40,839 nucleotides of DNA from Phenylobacterium sp. (lineage in GTDB: Bacteria; Pseudomonadota; Alphaproteobacteria; Caulobacterales; Caulobacteraceae). Each line of letters starts with the position of its first letter. The stretch's first letter is position 1. Location of the stretch: contig NZ_JAUYQL010000096.1 of assembly GCF_030697305.1 (NCBI RefSeq), positions 1 through 40,839 on the forward strand. The letters run 5' to 3'. Positions 9,634 to 17,755 of the stretch are shown here, in pieces. Made by a program: the position numbers and the translations under genes. The notes beneath the pieces are model-generated. The model did no database searches, was not told the DNA's origin, and saw only the letters and a list, made by a program, of their open reading frames with translations.

Positions 9634-10410
9634 TTATGCGACGCGGCTGAAGTCAGGCGCCCGGCGCTCGGCGAAGGCGGCGAACGCCTCCTTGGCTTCC
9701 GCGGAGGCGAGCTGCTGGGCGAAATAAACCGCCTCCTCGTTCATCTGCGCGGCGATCGCGGCCTGATCGATCATCAGCGCCTTGGTGGCGCCGACCGCGG
9801 CGCGGGGACGCTGGGCGATCTGCTCGGCGGCGGCGGTGGCGCGCGCCAGCAAGTCCTTGACCGGCACGGCGGCGTTGGCGAGGCCCCAGGCGGCGGCGGT
9901 GCGTCCATCCACCGGCTCGCCCAGCACCAGCATGGAGAACGCCCGGACATGGCCGATGCGCTGCGGCAGCAGCATGCTGGAGGCTGCCTCCGGCACCAGG
10001 GCCAGGTTGACGAACGGGGTGGTCAGCAGCGCGTCCTCGGCGATGAACACCAGGTCGCAGTGCAGCAGCATGGTGACGCCGACGCCCACGGCGCGGCCCT
10101 GCACCGCGGCGACCAGCGGGATCCTGGCGCGGCTGAGCGCGCCGAGCATCGGGTTCTCGTCGGCGCGGGCCGCCGCCTCACCCTCGCCCGCATTGACCTT
10201 GGCGAAGTCCCCCAGATCGTTGCCGGCGCAGAAGATGTCGCCCGCCCCAAGTAGCAGCACGCAGCGCACTTGCGGATCATTCGCCGCGCGGTCGATCGCC
10301 TCGCCGATTGCGCGGTACATGGGCGCGGTAATGGCGTTCTTCTTTTCCGGGCGATTGAGCGTCAGCGTGAGGACGCCGCCCGCCTTTTCGATCAGCACAT
10401 GTTCGGTCAT
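9634..10410 (-). CDS. Enoyl-CoA hydratase/isomerase family protein
   Basis: This is a crotonase-fold protein of 258 residues. It has LTLNRPEKKNAITAPMYRAI, then AGDIFCAGNDLGDF, the first oxyanion-hole segment, and VQGRAVGVGVTMLLHCDLVF, the second. The catalytic region TPFVNLALVPEAASSMLLPQRIG contains a glutamate (VPEAAS) typical of the delta3-delta2 enoyl-CoA isomerase / PaaG-like branch, so isomerase activity is as likely as hydratase. The start is ATG 10410 with an AGGAG ribosome site. The open frame further upstream to 10506 is rejected because it overlaps the previous gene. It sits between the metallo-hydrolase and SDR genes on the same strand. Confidence 0.88.
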   Translation of the reverse strand: MTEHVLIEKAGGVLTLTLNRPEKKNAITAPMYRAIGEAIDRAANDPQVRCVLLLGAGDIFCAGNDLGDFAKVNAGEGEAAARADENPMLGALSRARIPLVAAVQGRAVGVGVTMLLHCDLVFIAEDALLTTPFVNLALVPEAASSMLLPQRIGHVRAFSMLVLGEPVDGRTAAAWGLANAAVPVKDLLARATAAAEQIAQRPRAAVGATKALMIDQAAIAAQMNEEAVYFAQQLASAEAKEAFAAFAERRAPDFSRVA

Positions 10411-10444
10411 CGCGGGCTCCTGGAGATGCGGTCTGGCGTGAACG

Positions 10445-11512
10445 TTACGCCGTCGCGCGGTACCAGGCCACGCCGTTCGCATCGGTTTCGCGCGCCGCCA
10501 GGCCACGCCCGATCAGGCAGTTCAGATGCGCCAGGCTTTCGCCGGTGGCCATGCCCAGCAGGCCCGGCGTGATCTTCGCCCTGAACAGCGCCGAGAAGCA
10601 GTCCACGGCGCGTTTCGGCTCGCGCAGCAGGTCCTGCAGCCGCAGCAGTCCCTGCTCGTGACCGCTGATCAGATGGTCGATGCGCGCGTGCAGGCCGAAG
10701 AACGGGTCGTTGTGCGCAGGCAGCACCAGCACCTCGTCGCCGACCTGCGACTTGATCCGCGCGAGGGACGCCAGCCACTCGCTCAATGGATCGGCCTCGG
10801 GCTCGGTGGGAAACACCGAGACGTTGGAGGAGATGCGGGGCAGCACCTGGTCGCCGCTGATCATCAGCTGCAGGTCGGGGCAATGCAGGCAAGCATGCTC
10901 CGGCGAATGGCCCGACCCCACGACGACCCGCCAGCGATGGTCGCCGATCATCATCTCCTGGCCATCCACCAGCCGATGGAAGCTGTCGGGCAGCACGTGC
11001 ATGTACTTGCCGAATGTACCGAACCGCGTGCGGTAGGTCTCGAGCGAGTCCTCATCCCATCCGGCCCCCCGATAGAAGCGCAGGGCGTCAGAAGGCGCCT
11101 CGCGGCCGGTGTCGGCGCTCAGGCTGCGGCACGACAGGTACTCCAGCCGGCTCATCCATAACGGCACGTCGTACTTGCGGGTCAGCCAGCCGGCCATGCC
11201 GACGTGATCGGGATGCATGTGGGTGACGAAGACCCGAGTCGCCGGCCGCTTGCGCAGCGGCCCGTCGAACGCGTCACGCCAGGCGTGCATGGTCTCGGCG
11301 CCGCCCATGCCGGTGTCGACGATCGCCCAGCCGCCTTCCTCCGCGATGGCCCAGACATTGATGAATCCCAGCGGGCCGCCCAGCGGCATGCGCAGCCATT
11401 TGACCCCGGCGGCGATGTCGATCGCCTGACCGTCCTCCGGCCCTTTCTCAAAAGGATAGCTCAGCGTCGGCGCGGGACGTTCCTGCGCTGTAGTTTCTGA
11501 AACATCGCTCAT
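10445..11512 (-). CDS. Metallo-beta-lactamase fold hydrolase
   Basis: This is a zinc hydrolase of the metallo-beta-lactamase fold, 355 residues from ATG 11512. The zinc motif is THMHPDHVGMAGW (HxHxDH), followed by GSGHSPEHACLH for the third histidine, SGDQVLP for the bridging aspartate and LPAHNDPF for the last histidine. A C-terminal region of about 90 residues (LLRLQDLLREPKRAVDCFSALF...) matches the winged-helix end found in LACTB2-like hydrolases. Such proteins cleave thioesters, nucleic acids or other esters. As the first gene of an operon with enoyl-CoA hydratase and SDR genes, an acyl-CoA thioesterase role is plausible but unproven. Confidence 0.86.
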   Translation of the reverse strand: MSDVSETTAQERPAPTLSYPFEKGPEDGQAIDIAAGVKWLRMPLGGPLGFINVWAIAEEGGWAIVDTGMGGAETMHAWRDAFDGPLRKRPATRVFVTHMHPDHVGMAGWLTRKYDVPLWMSRLEYLSCRSLSADTGREAPSDALRFYRGAGWDEDSLETYRTRFGTFGKYMHVLPDSFHRLVDGQEMMIGDHRWRVVVGSGHSPEHACLHCPDLQLMISGDQVLPRISSNVSVFPTEPEADPLSEWLASLARIKSQVGDEVLVLPAHNDPFFGLHARIDHLISGHEQGLLRLQDLLREPKRAVDCFSALFRAKITPGLLGMATGESLAHLNCLIGRGLAARETDANGVAWYRATA

Positions 11513-11691
11513 CTGCGCCCCCGCCTGCTGGTCGACCGCAACACTCGACCCTAGGGGCGCGTCGCGCAAACCCCTATGCGCCGGCGAGCCGCAGCTCCGC
11601 CCAGCTTTCGCCGGGTTCGGCCATCATCTTGACCAAGAGGAACGCCCGGCGCAGATGTGCCGCAAGAGGAACACCAGGAGTTTACGAGACC

Positions 11692-13014
11692 ATGAGGCCC
11701 ATCGGAATCGGCGTGGCCGCCGCCCTCCTGCTCGCCGCACTGGCGCCTGCAGCAGTGCTTTCGGCCCCCAAGAAGGCGCCAGAGATCAGTGAAGAGTCCC
11801 GCAAGACGGGTATGGCGGAAGCCCCCGCCGCGGCCCAGGCCGCCGGCGTCGCCTGCCAGGTCGCCGACGCGCGCCTGATCGGCAAGTCGGCGGACAAAAA
11901 GACCAAGGTCTCGACCAGCTTCTATGAGGTCGATTGCGCCCAGGGCATGGGCTACGTGATCCAGGCCGCCAGCGACGCGACGCCGGTGGCGTTCAGTTGC
12001 ATCGAAGCGAACACCATCCCCGAAGGCGGCAAGGAAGCGCCCGCGCCTTGCAAGCTGCCCGGCAACGCTGACCCCAAGGCCGATCTGGCGCCGCTGCTGA
12101 CGGCCGCGGGCTCGACCTGTACGCCGACCCAGGTTCGCGGCATCGGGCGCAGCAAGACCAGCACCTACGTCGAACTGGCCTGTCAGGACGGCTCCGGCCA
12201 GGTTCTGGTGGCCAGCGCGCCGCTGGACACCACCAAGCCGGCGACGACCCAGAACTGCCTGATGTTCGACGACGCGACCACCAACATCAAATGCACCCTC
12301 ACCGACCGGGCCGCGCGCCTGTCGGTGGTCGACCGCTACGCGACGGAATCCAAGAACAACTGCGCAGTGAAGGACCGCCGCTTCGTCGGCGCCACCCGTG
12401 ACGGCGCCTCGTTCTTCGAAGCCGCCTGCCAGGATGGCAAAGGCTATATCTTCAAGTCCGACAACCGCGGCGCGCTCACCCAGACCATCGAATGCGCCAA
12501 GGCCATGGGCGTGCTCGGTGGCTGCACCCTCACCGACGCCCGTGAGGCGGCGACCGAACAGGCCGGCCTCTACACCCGGCTCGCCAAGGCCTCGGGCGTC
12601 AACTGCGACGTCGAGAAATACGCGGCGTTCCCGGCCCCTCCCGGCAAAGACATCGTCGAGCTGGTCTGCAAGGGCGGCGCGCCTGGCGGCGTCGGCGTCT
12701 TCGACTCCACCGGCAAGGGTGTGGTCTACGACTGCGGCCACTCGCTGGTGGCGGGCTTCAAGTGCGGCCTGAACTCGCAGACCAGCGCGTCTGCGGCGCT
12801 CACCGCCGACCTGCGCAAGTTCGACCAGAAGACCTGCGTGGTGAAGGACAGCCGACTGGCCGGCAAGACGCCCAAGGGCACCCTGCTGCTCGAGGTCTCC
12901 TGCACCGACGGCTACAAGGGCTACATGATCGAGTACACCGCGACGCCCGTGAACGCGGTCGCGGCGACGAGCTGCGCCTTCGCGGCCGGTTGCAAGCTGC
13001 CCGGCAACACCTGA
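11692..13014 (+). CDS. Secreted protein of five four-cysteine repeats, function unknown
   Basis: I do not recognise a named family. The 440-residue protein starts with a Sec signal peptide (residues 1 to about 25, AVLSAPKK at the cleavage region). The rest is five tandem repeats of 77-88 residues with four cysteines each. Cysteines are at 55/82/103/120, 143/164/189/201, 224/246/268/278, 305/326/348/358 and 382/404/428/434, which accounts for all twenty. Each repeat opens with C-x-V-x-D-x-R-x-x-G or a variant, then a strand ending in E-x-x-C, a D-G-x-G-Y-x-I segment, and a second cysteine pair. This suggests small disulfide-bonded beta domains in the periplasm or outside the cell. The start at ATG 11692 has AGGAG upstream; a strong terminator follows the stop. 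The longer frame to 11629 would bury the signal peptide. Confidence 0.88.
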   Translation: MRPIGIGVAAALLLAALAPAAVLSAPKKAPEISEESRKTGMAEAPAAAQAAGVACQVADARLIGKSADKKTKVSTSFYEVDCAQGMGYVIQAASDATPVAFSCIEANTIPEGGKEAPAPCKLPGNADPKADLAPLLTAAGSTCTPTQVRGIGRSKTSTYVELACQDGSGQVLVASAPLDTTKPATTQNCLMFDDATTNIKCTLTDRAARLSVVDRYATESKNNCAVKDRRFVGATRDGASFFEAACQDGKGYIFKSDNRGALTQTIECAKAMGVLGGCTLTDAREAATEQAGLYTRLAKASGVNCDVEKYAAFPAPPGKDIVELVCKGGAPGGVGVFDSTGKGVVYDCGHSLVAGFKCGLNSQTSASAALTADLRKFDQKTCVVKDSRLAGKTPKGTLLLEVSCTDGYKGYMIEYTATPVNAVAATSCAFAAGCKLPGNT

Positions 13015-13040
13015 TCGGCCGGCCTTAGGGTCGCGCCACC

Positions 13041-13074
13041 AAGGCCCGCGAGGTTAGCGCCTCGCGGGCCTTTT
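13041..13074 (+). terminator. Intrinsic terminator after the cysteine-repeat gene
   Basis: A perfect 13-bp stem (13041-13053 pairs with 13060-13072) with a 6-base loop is followed by a short T run on the plus strand. It lies 27 bases after the stop at 13014. On the minus strand the same hairpin has no T run after it, so it should mainly stop plus-strand transcription. The loop contains the stop codon of the convergent M48 peptidase gene. Confidence 0.85.
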
Positions 13075-14115
13075 GCTGGGAGTCACGCAAGCCGCCTTCA
13101 CCGCCGCCCATTCGGTGGGCGTGAAGGCCGCGGCGCCGGGTTTGGCGCGGGCCCGGGCGACCTCGGCGCGCTGGCGCGAGGCCGGATGGCTGGCGATCAG
13201 CTCGGCGGCGCCCGGCGCATCCCCGCCCTTGCCGGCCAGCCGTGCGAAGAACGGCGCCATGCCCTGCGAGCTCAGGCCCGCCGCCTGCAACAGGTCCTGT
13301 CCGCGCGCGTCCGCCTCGGCCTCCGCCTGGCGGCCGTAGCGCAGGTCGCTCAGGCCCCCGGCCAGCAGCACCGCCTGCTGCCCCGCGCCGCTGCCGCCGC
13401 CGACCACCGCGTCCAGCACCATGCCGAAGCCGAACGAGCGCCAGACCGCCTGCATCACGTGGCGTTTCTCCACGTGCGCAGCCTCATGGGCGATGACCGC
13501 GGAGAGCTCTTCCGGTGAGCGGGCCATGGCGATCAGGTCGTCGGTGACCAGCACCGCGCCGCCCGGCAGGGCGAAGGCGTTGGCGAACGGCGCCTCGACG
13601 GCGCGCACGCGGATCCGGAACGGGGTGTCGGCCTGACGCTGCAGGGTCTCGCCCAGCCGCCGCAGGGCCGCCTGCCCGGCGGGATCCTGCTTGCAGGTGC
13701 GCAGCGGGGCGGAGATCTGGACGTCGAAGCTGTCGCCCATCTGCTGCTCGAACTTGATGGGCGTGGCGCGCGCCAGGGGGCCGGACAGCGCCGGCATGCC
13801 GATGAACACGAAAGCCGTCACCGCGGCGGCGGCGGCCACCAGCGCGCCGATCAGCCTCGCCTCGCGGAAGCGCTTGCCGCTTGGCGCCACGCCGCCGGTC
13901 GCCGCCCGCCAAGCCGCGCCGTCGACCATCAGCCGCCCGTCGCCGCCGGCCGGCGCGGCGAGCCGCACGAGCCCGCCCAGCACCTCGACCTCGACGCCGG
14001 CCAGAGCCCAGCGATGCGCCTGGCCGTCGGCGTAGAACAGCACCGCGCCGTCGACGAGCGTCAGCTCGACGTCGTGCGCCTGGGCGGTGCGCCCGTCATG
14101 GAAGCGCGCCTGCAC
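13054..14115 (-). CDS. M48 family zinc metallopeptidase, membrane anchored
   Basis: The 353-residue protein has an N-terminal beta-rich region (1-80), one membrane helix (about 87-107), then an M48 peptidase domain. The zinc motif is HEAAH at 210-214, preceded by NAFALPGGAVLVTDDL, which is the family's substrate-strand block; a downstream acidic motif (AEADARG) provides the third ligand. Related proteins (LoiP, BepA, YggG-type) degrade or repair envelope proteins. The domain probably faces the periplasm. The gene lies 3 bases after the DUF898 gene on the same strand, a pairing that recurs in proteobacteria. Its last six codons and stop are formed by one arm and the loop of the terminator of the opposing gene. 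Confidence 0.9.
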   Translation of the reverse strand: MQARFHDGRTAQAHDVELTLVDGAVLFYADGQAHRWALAGVEVEVLGGLVRLAAPAGGDGRLMVDGAAWRAATGGVAPSGKRFREARLIGALVAAAAAVTAFVFIGMPALSGPLARATPIKFEQQMGDSFDVQISAPLRTCKQDPAGQAALRRLGETLQRQADTPFRIRVRAVEAPFANAFALPGGAVLVTDDLIAMARSPEELSAVIAHEAAHVEKRHVMQAVWRSFGFGMVLDAVVGGGSGAGQQAVLLAGGLSDLRYGRQAEAEADARGQDLLQAAGLSSQGMAPFFARLAGKGGDAPGAAELIASHPASRQRAEVARARAKPGAAAFTPTEWAAVKAACVTPSKRPARR

Positions 14116-14118
14116 GGA

Positions 14119-15216
14119 TCAGATCGGCGCCCATCCGAAGGCGTCGGCGAGCCCCTCGGCGGTGCGCGGCCCCTGCGGCGCCTGCCGCGCGGCGGCGAGA
14201 TCGGCCAGTCCTTCGCTGCGCAGCCGCCCGATCAGGAACTTGATGGTGCGAGCCTGGATCAGCGGCATGAGGAAGCCCAGCGAGACGATCAGCAGCAGCA
14301 CGTTGGTGAACATCAGCCAGGCCATCGCCGGCCACTTGAGATCGAACCGGAAACCGGCGTCGTCGAGCCTCAGCCCCGCCGCCGTCGCGCGCAGCTTCGC
14401 CGCCTGATAAGGCGCGATCGCGGCGACCATCAACGGCGCGGCGATCAGCATCAGCACCACAATGGCGACGGCGGTGATCGCGGAGATCTCGTCCGGCGAA
14501 GCGCCGGCCTCTTTGGCGCCGATCGACAGCAACACCACGACGCCGACAATCACCGCGTACATCACCCCGACGCCCACGCCGGCCAGGATGAACGCCGGAT
14601 AGACCGCCACCTTGCGTGCAGCCTCGATGTCGAACCGCAGCGGTCGGTCGCCAAAGCTCAGCGAACCCCAGAGCAAGCCAGCCAGCCGTCGTTGCGCGGC
14701 CGGCCAGAACCATCCCGCGGTGATCACACTCAGCAAGGCGTAGCCGATGTAGCTCAAGGCGTAGTCGCGCGCCGAGCCTCGCGCCTCGAAGCGGATGCCG
14801 CGCCAGACCGTGCGACTGGCCATGTAGCGGAAGGCGCTGAACATGCCGAAGCCGAACAGGAAGAAGATCACCAGATAGAGCGGCAGGATGATCAGGGCGG
14901 CCACCGCGGGACCGAGCAACTGGGCGGTGAACGACACCAGCAGGAACGGCGCGCCGAACACCGCCAGCGTGATCAGGAATCCCATGAACAGGTCCTTGCC
15001 GCGACCGGTGTATTCCAGCGGCTCTCCGTTCAGATAGGTCGAGCTCCACACCCTGCGGCGCACCTCGGTCTTGCCCCAGAAGCGGTAGAGCGTCAGCGTC
15101 ACCAGATTGAGCAGCCCGTTCTTCAGGCTGAGTCCGACGAAGCTCGAGAGCGCCGCGCGCTGCTCGAGATTGATCGCTTCCCCGCGCACCGGCGCAGGGC
15201 CTTCGGTCATCGACAT
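14119..15216 (-). CDS. DUF898 (YjgN-like) multi-pass membrane protein
   Basis: This is an integral membrane protein of 365 residues. It begins with a short soluble segment, then the DUF898 signature LKNGLLNLVTLTLYRFWGKT followed by RRRVWSSTYLNGEPLEYTGRGKDLF. The core has hydrophobic helices, including FLITLAVFGAPFLLVSF, LIILPLYLVIFFLFGFGMF, a VGVGVMYAVIVGVVVLLSIG segment and IVVLMLIAAPLMVAAIAPY. Function is unknown. Start ATG 15216 has a strong AAGGGGGGA ribosome site; a second ATG two codons on is possible. It is co-directional with, and 3 bases upstream of, the M48 peptidase gene, which suggests that the two act together in the envelope. Confidence 0.88.
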   Translation of the reverse strand: MSMTEGPAPVRGEAINLEQRAALSSFVGLSLKNGLLNLVTLTLYRFWGKTEVRRRVWSSTYLNGEPLEYTGRGKDLFMGFLITLAVFGAPFLLVSFTAQLLGPAVAALIILPLYLVIFFLFGFGMFSAFRYMASRTVWRGIRFEARGSARDYALSYIGYALLSVITAGWFWPAAQRRLAGLLWGSLSFGDRPLRFDIEAARKVAVYPAFILAGVGVGVMYAVIVGVVVLLSIGAKEAGASPDEISAITAVAIVVLMLIAAPLMVAAIAPYQAAKLRATAAGLRLDDAGFRFDLKWPAMAWLMFTNVLLLIVSLGFLMPLIQARTIKFLIGRLRSEGLADLAAARQAPQGPRTAEGLADAFGWAPI

Positions 15217-15348
15217 GAAGCGTCCCCCCTTCAGTCCAAGGCGAGCGTCGCACGCAGGACGTGCCGGCGCCATTTCCCTCGCCGCCTGCGGGAACTTATC
15301 GGCGACAGGGTTTCCGCAACGCCAACACGGTGGAAATCGCCGCGAGCC

Positions 15349-16683
15349 TCAGCGCGCCAGGGTCTCCAGGAACCGCACGGGCTCGCCCAGGCTGGGGGCG
15401 ATGATCTCGTCGTCGCGCATCACCGCACGGCCGCGCACGATGGTCGCCACCGGCCAGGCCTTGGCCTCGAAGCCGTCGAACGGCGTCCAGCCGGAGCGGG
15501 TGGCCATGGCCTCGTGGGTGATCGTGCGCCGGGCCTTCATGTCGACGATGGTGAGGTCGGCGTCGTAGCCCTCGGCCAGCCGGCCCTTGTCGGCCAAGCC
15601 GAACACCCGGTTGACCCCATGGCTGGTGAGGTCGACGAACCGCTCCAGGCTGAGGCGTCCCTCGACCACATGAGTCAGCATCACCGGCACCAGGGTCTGC
15701 ACGCCCGGCATGCCCGACGGCGAGGCCGGATAGGGCCGGGCCTTCTCCTCGCGGGTGTGCGGCGCGTGGTCGGAGCCCAGCACATCGGCGACGCCCGACG
15801 CGACCCCCGCCCAGATGCCCATGCGGTGATGGTGGTCGCGGATCGGCGGGTTCATCTGGGCGAAGCCCTTGAGCCGCTCATAGTCCTGGGGGCCTTCCAA
15901 GGTCAGGTGCTGGGGCGTCACCTCGACGCTGGCCACGTCCTTGTGCGCGGCGAGGAAGACGATCTCCTCGGCCGTGGTCACGTGCAGCACGTGGATGCGC
16001 TTTCCCAGCGCCTGGGCGATGCGCACCAGCCGCTCCGTGGACTGCATGGCCGAGCGGGCGTCGCGAACCTCCGGATGGCTGGTCCAGTCGCCGGTGCGGG
16101 CCAGCGGCCGGCGCTCGGCCAACCGGTACTCGTCCTCTGAATGGAACGCGGCGCGGCGGTTGACGTGTCGCAGCACCTGCTCGACGCCCTCGTCGTCCTG
16201 CACCAGCAGGGTGCCGGTGGAGGCGCCCATGAACACCTTGACCCCGCAGCAGCCGGGCAAGCGCTCCAATTCGCCCAGGAAGTCGGCGTTCTCATGGGTG
16301 CCGCCGACATAGAAGGCGTGGTCGCAATGCATGCGTCCGCGCGCCCGCGTCAGCTTGTCGGCCAGTGCGTCGGGATCGGTGGTGGTGGGCTCGGTGTTGG
16401 GCATCTCGAACACCGCGGTGACCCCGCCCAGCACGGCGCAGCGGCTGCCGGTCTCCAGGTCTTCCTTCCACTCCAGGCCCGGCTCGCGGAAGTGCACCTG
16501 GCTGTCGATCACGCCCGGCAGCACAGTCAGCCCGGTCGCGTCGAACACCTCGTCGGCCGATGCCTGGCCGAGGTCGCCGATCGCGGTCACCTTGCCGGCC
16601 CGCACGCCCACGTCGGCTAAACCGCGACCGGCGTGGTTCACCACCTCGCCGCCACGCACGATCAGGTCGAATGTCTCGGGCAT
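15349..16683 (-). CDS. Dihydroorotase-family amidohydrolase (alphaproteobacterial type)
   Basis: The 444-residue protein is an amidohydrolase of the class I dihydroorotase group, which closes carbamoyl-aspartate to dihydroorotate in pyrimidine synthesis. Visible blocks are PGVIDSQVHFREPG (residues 57-69), GGVTAVFEMPNT, GVKVFMGASTGTL with the lysine expected to be carbamylated, HSEDE, HVLHVTTAEE, PQHL and VLGSDHAPHTREEK. In the usual motif, D-x-H-x-H, the first histidine is a metal ligand; here it is glutamine (Q62). From memory this substitution is common in the alphaproteobacterial branch, so it is a subfamily trait and not a local defect, but it leaves true dihydroorotase activity uncertain. 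It lies 2 bases after the GT9 gene. No pyrB is adjacent. Confidence 0.85.
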   Translation of the reverse strand: MPETFDLIVRGGEVVNHAGRGLADVGVRAGKVTAIGDLGQASADEVFDATGLTVLPGVIDSQVHFREPGLEWKEDLETGSRCAVLGGVTAVFEMPNTEPTTTDPDALADKLTRARGRMHCDHAFYVGGTHENADFLGELERLPGCCGVKVFMGASTGTLLVQDDEGVEQVLRHVNRRAAFHSEDEYRLAERRPLARTGDWTSHPEVRDARSAMQSTERLVRIAQALGKRIHVLHVTTAEEIVFLAAHKDVASVEVTPQHLTLEGPQDYERLKGFAQMNPPIRDHHHRMGIWAGVASGVADVLGSDHAPHTREEKARPYPASPSGMPGVQTLVPVMLTHVVEGRLSLERFVDLTSHGVNRVFGLADKGRLAEGYDADLTIVDMKARRTITHEAMATRSGWTPFDGFEAKAWPVATIVRGRAVMRDDEIIAPSLGEPVRFLETLAR

Positions 16684-16685
16684 GC

Positions 16686-17687
16686 TCAGCCTTTCGTGCG
16701 TTGGCGCTCGATCGCGGGGCCTTCCGTCGACGCCAGCAACTCTCGCGCGCTGGCGGTCACCACATCCACCGTCAGGTCCATCATGTGACACAGCGCCTGG
16801 GCGAAACCAGGGTCAACCGCGCGGATCTGCTCGAACTCGCGCGGGCCGCGCACCACCCGCGTGTGCGGGCCCCAGGGCGCGTACAGCGCCTCGTCCGAGG
16901 GACCGAACAGTCCGACCGTCGGCGCGCCAGCCGCCGCCGCCAGGTGCATCAGGCCGGAGTCGTTGCCGATGAACAGCCTGGCGCGCTTCAGGCAGGCGTA
17001 GGCGGTCAGGAGGTCGGCCTTGCCCACCAGGTCGATCAGCTTGCCCTTGGCGACCACGTGGCGGAGCGAATGGATCACCTGCTGATCCTCCGGCGCCCCC
17101 AGCACCATTAGCCGCCCGCCGGCCAGCGGCCCGTCTTGTCCCAGCAGCTGGATCGCCGCCTGGGCGAAGCGCTCCAGCGGCCAGGTCTTGCCAACCCAGT
17201 TGGCCGCCGGCGCCAGGGCCAGGATCGGTCCGAAGCCCGCGGTCAGCGCCTGCGCGCGCGCCTCGGTCTCGGCGGAGGTGAACAGGAACGGCGGCGCCGC
17301 GTCGCCATCCGGCATCAGCACGCGGGAGGCCTCGATCACCTTATGCACTGGCAGGCCCGAGGTGCGCCGAAACACCGCGCGACGCTTGCGGCGCAGGAAG
17401 CCGGAGATCGCCGAGCCGCGCAGGTCGACGATCAGGCCCCACTCGCGGTGGCGCACCTGGTTCCACAACCGGAACCAGTGGCCCTTGTCCTTGCTCTTCT
17501 CCAGTACGATCACCCGCTCGAGGTTCGGGACCTCGGCGAACAGCGGGGCCGCGGCGGGGCCGGCGACGATGGTGAAGCGCGCGCCGGGAATCTCCTCGAT
17601 CAGCCGCGCGATCAGGCCGGACGACAGCACGGCGTCGCCGATGCGGGTGGCCGTGATGAACAGAATCGGGAAAGGGCGGGGCGCCAT
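16686..17687 (-). CDS. Glycosyltransferase family 9 (ADP-heptose:LPS heptosyltransferase-like)
   Basis: The 333-residue protein has the two Rossmann domains of GT9. The N-terminal domain starts ILFITATRIGDAVLSSGLI, the acceptor-side block of heptosyltransferases, and has WGLIVDLRGSAI. The C-terminal domain contains LAPAANWVGKTWPLERFA and FIGNDSGLMHLAAAAGAPTVGLFGPS, the nucleotide-sugar block (D-x-G-x-x-H). It probably adds a heptose or related sugar to lipopolysaccharide core on the inner face of the cytoplasmic membrane. The gene is divergent from ygfZ across about 70 bases and co-directional with the dihydroorotase-like gene 2 bases downstream. The precise acceptor cannot be read. Confidence 0.88.
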   Translation of the reverse strand: MAPRPFPILFITATRIGDAVLSSGLIARLIEEIPGARFTIVAGPAAAPLFAEVPNLERVIVLEKSKDKGHWFRLWNQVRHREWGLIVDLRGSAISGFLRRKRRAVFRRTSGLPVHKVIEASRVLMPDGDAAPPFLFTSAETEARAQALTAGFGPILALAPAANWVGKTWPLERFAQAAIQLLGQDGPLAGGRLMVLGAPEDQQVIHSLRHVVAKGKLIDLVGKADLLTAYACLKRARLFIGNDSGLMHLAAAAGAPTVGLFGPSDEALYAPWGPHTRVVRGPREFEQIRAVDPGFAQALCHMMDLTVDVVTASARELLASTEGPAIERQRTKG

Positions 17688-17755
17688 GGGCCCTCTCCAT
17701 AGCGGGGTCGGCGCTGGCGCTCCACCGCTACAAGGCTTAATTGCTGCACATGGCC

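Noticed and set aside
11551-12741. 396-residue minus-strand frame opposite the cysteine-repeat gene
   Set aside because: It has no signal, domain or ribosome site; the plus strand has a signal peptide, a regular repeat pattern and a terminator.
15288-15317. Inverted repeat GCGGGAAC...GTTTCCGC between the dihydroorotase-like and DUF898 genes, considered as a terminator
   Set aside because: One mismatch, a 14-base loop and no T run on either strand; not convincing as a terminator.
14014-16140. 708-residue plus-strand open frame
   Set aside because: It runs opposite the M48, DUF898 and dihydroorotase-like genes, each of which is a convincing protein; the product is low-complexity Arg/His/Gln-rich noise.
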